A DNA stretch of 64,000 bases, taken from Ensifer canadensis (GTDB taxonomy: Bacteria > Pseudomonadota > Alphaproteobacteria > Rhizobiales > Rhizobiaceae). The notes under the pieces are model-generated. The model was not told where the DNA came from. It worked only from the letters and a program-made list of their open reading frames with translations, and searched no databases. The position numbers and the translations under genes are program-made. The number at the start of each line of letters is the position of its first letter. Within the stretch, counting starts at the first letter, position 1. Below are positions 60,889 to 64,000 of the stretch, in pieces. The stretch covers positions 310,001 through 374,000 of the forward strand of contig NZ_CP083371.1 in NCBI RefSeq assembly GCF_017488845.2, written 5' to 3'.

Positions 60889-61278
60889 TCAGGTCGCCGA
60901 TGCTGTTCCGATCGAAACTCGAACGGGAACTAGGGCGCTGGCGAATTTCAACAACGGCCGCTTCCTGTTGGGACGGGCAGGAGGCGTCACGCGGCTCGCG
61001 TCAGCGAGTGCCTCCTGCTGATAGGCGCTTGCTACCATTGCGCATTGCCGGCACCAATTGCAAACAACGGACTGAACCTTCCTGTGCGAGAGGCGTTTGG
61101 CTTGGCGCTGTCATCAATCCCGGCGGGCCTTGTCGTGCCCGATCGAGAGCGTGCGCAGCGCCGGTAACCTGTTAAGTGGATTGAATAATTTTCAATTTGT
61201 TCTGATGTGAGGCAGGAACCATCGCCAAGCACTCGCGTTGTCCCAGCATCGTTCAATGACTGGATCGAGGAGACAACA
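60889..61278. other. Intergenic stretch with a nested hairpin
   Basis: About 390 bp. GCAGGAGGC (60977-60985) pairs with GCCTCCTGC (61010-61018), with an inner CTCGC/GCGAG stem (60995-60999 with 61004-61008). No coding frame stands out. It should contain divergent promoters for ltrA and the next gene. Confidence 0.5.
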
Positions 61279-61593
61279 ATGAAACGAGTAATTGTCGCGA
61301 CAGCTTTTCTGGCCGCAAGCGCGCTTAGTGCTTACGCCCAGACGCCGACCCCTTCGCCGGAGGCTGAAACGCCAGCAGTGGCCACGCCTGACACCACCAA
61401 CCCGACCGCACCTGTCGAGGGCGCCAACAGCTTCACCGAAGAGCAGGCGCGCGCACGACTTCAGGAGAACGGCTACACATCCGTGACCGGATTGAAGCTG
61501 GACGACAAGGGCATCTGGCAGGCCTCTGCCACCAAGGACGGAAAGCCCGTGACCGTCGCGCTCGATTACCAGGGCAACATCGTCGCCAACTGA
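61279..61593 (+). CDS. Small secreted PepSY-like protein
   Basis: A 104-aa protein with a signal peptide (MKRVIVATAFLAASALSAYA). A proline/threonine-rich linker follows, then a compact domain (FTEEQARARLQENGYTSVTG, then DDKGIWQASATKDGKPVTVA and LDYQGNI) with the beta-hairpin look of PepSY modules. A GAGGAGACAAC site precedes the ATG. Periplasmic, function unknown. It is first in a set of three same-strand genes often found near one another in rhizobia as envelope/stress genes. Confidence 0.78.
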   Translation: MKRVIVATAFLAASALSAYAQTPTPSPEAETPAVATPDTTNPTAPVEGANSFTEEQARARLQENGYTSVTGLKLDDKGIWQASATKDGKPVTVALDYQGNIVAN

Positions 61594-61637
61594 CGTTGGT
61601 CGAGAAACTTCAGCAGACCCATTCAAGGAAAATCGAC

Positions 61638-62240
61638 ATGAAAACTGTTTCCGGACTCTTCGATACCTATGAGCAGGCTTCCGAGGCCGTGCGTGCGCTG
61701 AAAGCGGCCGGCATTCCCGATGACGACGTCAGCATGGTCGCGAGCAATGCCGAAGGCCGTTACAAGGTTAGCGACACAGAAGGTGCGGCCGAAGGGGCTG
61801 GCACTGGCGCCGGCCTCGGTGCTGCGGTCGGCGGCGCAAGCGGCCTTCTGACCGGCCTCGGGCTGATGGCGATCCCGGGCGTCGGCCCGGTGGTGGCGGC
61901 CGGTTGGCTGGCGGCAACAGCCGCGGGCGCGGCCGCCGGTGCCGTTGCCGGTGGTGCCGTGGGCGGCATTATCGGCGCGCTGACGGATTCCGGCGTGCCG
62001 GAAGAAGATGCCCATGTCTACGCCGAGGGCGTTCGCCGCGGCGGCACACTGGTTACTGCACGCGTCGCCGACAGCGATGTCGCCGAGGCCGAGGCGATCC
62101 TCACGCGCTCGAATTGGGTCGATGTCAACGCACGCCGCTCAGCCTACCGCGCGGAGGGCTGGAGCAGGTTCGATGAGAACCTCGATCCCTATAGCCCGAC
62201 GCAGATCGAAGAGCAGCGCGCCCGATACGCCAACCGCTAA
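61638..62240 (+). CDS. General-stress-type protein with glycine-zipper membrane segment
   Basis: A 200-aa protein. The N-terminus is a GSP17M-like module (SGLFDTYEQASEAVRALKAA, then GIPDDDVSMVAS). The middle is a Gly/Ala-rich double hydrophobic stretch (GGASGLLTGLGLMAIPGVGP and AAGAAAGAVAGGAVGGIIGA) of the glycine-zipper type. The end is HVYAEGVRRGGTLVTARVAD and a basic, tyrosine-containing tail. Likely a membrane-associated general stress protein. An AAGGAAAA ribosome site precedes the ATG at 61638. Confidence 0.82.
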   Translation: MKTVSGLFDTYEQASEAVRALKAAGIPDDDVSMVASNAEGRYKVSDTEGAAEGAGTGAGLGAAVGGASGLLTGLGLMAIPGVGPVVAAGWLAATAAGAAAGAVAGGAVGGIIGALTDSGVPEEDAHVYAEGVRRGGTLVTARVADSDVAEAEAILTRSNWVDVNARRSAYRAEGWSRFDENLDPYSPTQIEEQRARYANR

Positions 62241-62362
62241 ACCCGCGGATAGCATAGCAGACGCCGGCCGATCGGCCGGCGTCTGGTTTCGCGCCGTCTC
62301 ACGAAGGCCATCCCAAAAAGGTGGGCAACGTCGGCGCGTCGAACCGTCAAGGAGATACGGCA

Positions 62363-62848
62363 GTGGCAACTCCCGAAGAACTCAAGAAGAAACTCTGGAA
62401 GACCTTGAAATCGGACATGACGGTCATGCTTGGCTTGTCCGAAAAAGAGCATGGGCACACGCGCCCGATGACGGCGCAGATCGAGGGCGAGCAGGGTCCG
62501 ATCTGGTTCTTCACCGTCAGGAGTGCCGTCGTGGCCCAGAATGTCGCCGCGAACACACCGGCCATGTTTGCTTTTGCATCCAAGGATCATGAACTGTTCG
62601 CGACCGTTCACGGGCGCCTTCGCCTCGACAATGACCGCACTGTTATCGATCGGCTGTGGAACCAGTATATCGCCGCCTGGTACGAGGGTGGAAAGGACGA
62701 CCCCGAACTGGCCCTGCTGCGTTTCGAGCCGAGCGAAGCGGAAATCTGGCTCAACGAGACCAGCCTGTTTGCCGGTATCAAGCTGCTCCTGGGCAGCGAT
62801 CCGAAGGAAGAGTACAGGGAGAAAACCGCGAAAGTGGAGCTCTCCTAG
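62363..62848 (+). CDS. Pyridoxamine 5'-phosphate oxidase-like general stress protein
   Basis: A 161-aa split-barrel flavin-binding protein (general stress protein 26 / PNPOx-like). Motifs are MTVMLGLSEKEHGHTRPMTA, GPIWFFTVRSAVVAQNVAAN and a late FEPSEAEIWLNETSL. The GTG start at 62363 is chosen because AAGGAGATACGGC precedes it; the frame opens earlier without a ribosome site. It likely binds FMN or a deazaflavin, role unknown, and follows the stress gene on the same strand. Confidence 0.82.
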   Translation: MATPEELKKKLWKTLKSDMTVMLGLSEKEHGHTRPMTAQIEGEQGPIWFFTVRSAVVAQNVAANTPAMFAFASKDHELFATVHGRLRLDNDRTVIDRLWNQYIAAWYEGGKDDPELALLRFEPSEAEIWLNETSLFAGIKLLLGSDPKEEYREKTAKVELS

Positions 62849-62864
62849 ACTGCCTGTCCAAAAC

Positions 62865-62904
62865 AAAACACCTGCAACGGGCAGATGCCCACTGCAGGTG
62901 TTTT
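62865..62904. terminator. Bidirectional terminator
   Basis: Perfect 12-bp outer stem AAAACACCTGCA (62865-62876) with TGCAGGTGTTTT (62893-62904), with an inner GGGC/GCCC stem. It lies between the convergent PNPOx-like gene and the secreted-protein gene and has T runs on both strands. Confidence 0.9.
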
Positions 62905-62935
62905 CATGATAGCCGAGCGCATTCCGCCGAGAAGG

Positions 62936-63298
62936 TTACTTGGCTTCGGTCAGCGTTTCGGTGCCGCTGCCATCCTTGCCGGTGATCGTCCAGGTGCCAT
63001 CAAGCGAACCGTCTCCGTTGACCTTGTAGACGACAAGGCCAAGGGCATCGCCGAGCACATAGGCTGCGGCGAAGGCATTGCCGTTGAGCATGCAGACGCC
63101 GGTCGATTTTACGCCGGCCGTGTCCCATTCGATGACGCAGGTGGTTTCGCTTGCAAGCGTGATTTCGGCCGTGCCGGAATAGCTGGAACCATCCAGGTTC
63201 GTGCCTTCGACGATGTATTTTCCGGCGTTGACGGTCTGGGCGTTTCCGGCCGCGGCCGCGGCGAGAAACAGCGCTGCGGTGAGCAACAATCTTTTCAT
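62936..63298 (-). CDS. Small secreted protein (120 aa)
   Basis: A 120-aa protein with a signal peptide (MKRLLLTAALFLAAAAAGNA). The mature part is beta-rich (GTNLDGSSYSGTAEITLASE, then TTCVIEWDTAGVKSTGVC, then GDALGLVVYKVNGDGSLDGT and WTITGKDG) with two cysteines able to form a disulfide. Such proteins are recurrent, uncharacterised periplasmic proteins of rhizobia. Start is the ATG at 63296-63298. Confidence 0.78.
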   Translation of the reverse strand: MKRLLLTAALFLAAAAAGNAQTVNAGKYIVEGTNLDGSSYSGTAEITLASETTCVIEWDTAGVKSTGVCMLNGNAFAAAYVLGDALGLVVYKVNGDGSLDGTWTITGKDGSGTETLTEAK

Positions 63299-63459
63299 AA
63301 GTCCCCCAAGGAAGCCGCGCGCCCCTCGCGCGGTTCGCAATTGTTACGCACAAACCATGACGTTTGAAACGGCGCGCCAGGTCCGCTCGCATTCATTTTT
63401 GGTGGGGTCGTGCGTCCTTATGGCGTGTGCCTGAAAACAGGCTGTGGCGGGCGGGGATG

Positions 63460-64000
63460 CTACGCGCCGCTTGTCGATGACAGCCTTGCTTGGTCGTCCC
63501 AGGCGGAGAGCAAAGACATGATCTCGAGCGAATCGGTGAGTTGTGGTGCCGGACGCGGGGCATCCTTCAGTCCTGCCTTCAGGCAGTTCTCCACCAGTCG
63601 CACCTGATGGCCGAAGGCGTCATGGTCGGAAAGCACGACGATTTCTTCCGGAGCGCGGCCATATTCGCAAAGCTCGAGGCGATTTTCGCCAGCCACAGGC
63701 AGCCAGGGATTGGTGAGGAACCGCAGGGCGCCGCGCTCTCCATGGATGGAAAAGGCGAAGGACATGCCGAAGCTGTCGGTGGACTGAAGCGTGGCGAGAA
63801 CGCCATTGTCGAAACGAACCGACAGGCTTGCGTCGCAGATATTGCCGTCGTGCGACGAGGCGTTTCCGAAGGCGCTGGTCGACCGGCTGGAAAAGGCATG
63901 CTGCCCGCAGGCCGTCTGGATCACGTAGTGCAGCAGCGAGGCCGGGTAGCAGCCGAGATTGAAAATCGTCCCCTTGCCCATCGGGTTCACGAACTTCCAG
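63460..64000 (-). CDS. Gfo/Idh/MocA-family oxidoreductase (partial, N-terminus outside window)
   Basis: The visible 179 residues are the C-terminal substrate-binding part of a Gfo/Idh/MocA NAD(P)-dependent dehydrogenase. The frame runs to the window edge (WKFVNPMGKGTIFNLGCYPA), with GTIFNLGCYPA corresponding to the conserved G-Y/C-P region. Later segments are DNGVLATLQSTDSFGMSFAFSIHGERGALRF and HDAFGHQVRLVENCLKAG. The Rossmann nucleotide domain lies beyond position 64000. It should oxidise a sugar or inositol-type substrate; which one cannot be told here. Confidence 0.82.
   Translation of the reverse strand, partial: WKFVNPMGKGTIFNLGCYPASLLHYVIQTACGQHAFSSRSTSAFGNASSHDGNICDASLSVRFDNGVLATLQSTDSFGMSFAFSIHGERGALRFLTNPWLPVAGENRLELCEYGRAPEEIVVLSDHDAFGHQVRLVENCLKAGLKDAPRPAPQLTDSLEIMSLLSAWDDQARLSSTSGA

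Noticed and set aside
1..64000. CRISPR arrays, tRNA or rRNA genes
   Set aside because: No regularly spaced repeats and no cloverleaf or rRNA-like sequence were noticed on reading; a tRNA scan would settle it.

Overview
The window looks like a piece of a Rhizobiaceae genome (Ensifer/Sinorhizobium or Rhizobium type). It is GC-rich with alphaproteobacterial codon use. It is dense in ABC transporters paired with GntR, LysR, MocR and TetR regulators, carries small DUF1127 proteins and rhizobial palindromic intergenic repeats, and holds a hydroxyproline cluster that matches, from memory, the hyp locus of Sinorhizobium meliloti. The mix of catabolic islands, an IS110 element and several broken genes would suit a megaplasmid/chromid or an accessory chromosomal region. 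No rRNA, tRNA, CRISPR array or replication origin was seen.

Layout. 1-2.6 kb: taurine-type binding protein (cut by the window edge) diverging from a TauR-like MocR regulator, with repeated sites between them. 2.6-8.4 kb: a FadR-type regulator diverging from an AbgB-like M20 amidohydrolase and a complete polar amino-acid ABC transporter. 8.4-10.8 kb: a leaderless papain-like peptidase and small unknown genes. 10.9-24.6 kb: hydroxyproline catabolism. An ABC importer (hypMNPQ-like) brings in the substrate; epimerase, D-hydroxyproline oxidase, deaminase and semialdehyde dehydrogenase take trans-4-hydroxy-L-proline to 2-oxoglutarate; aconitase X and a pyrroline-2-carboxylate reductase would take cis-3-hydroxy-L-proline to proline. 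A GntR regulator gene lies inside the cluster, and TTGT-NN-AC sites precede all its promoters. A NIPSNAP/TetR pair with two operators sits within this region. 25-29.6 kb: arylsulfatase, a frameshifted membrane hydrolase, a YceH-family protein and a Cys-rich mini-protein.

30-38.5 kb is the most notable part: an asbA-asbB-asbC-asbDE-asbF operon for a petrobactin-type siderophore (citrate, polyamine and 3,4-dihydroxybenzoate). AsbD and AsbE are fused in one chain, and an IS110-family element lies between asbB and asbC. An AraC regulator and a DUF1127 gene lie just upstream. 40-48.8 kb: small unknowns, a secreted-protein gene with a decayed tandem paralog, an MFS exporter with divergent LysR, a prolyl oligopeptidase and a membrane protein. 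48.9-55.5 kb: LysR with two DJ-1/PfpI proteins and a secreted alpha/beta hydrolase, then a GMC oxidoreductase with divergent LysR. 55.8-64 kb: DUF1127 mini-protein, a decayed secreted protein, an AI-2E-family transporter with an unusual C-terminal domain, an FAD oxidoreductase, LtrA, three small stress/envelope-type genes, a secreted protein and a Gfo/Idh/MocA oxidoreductase cut by the right edge.
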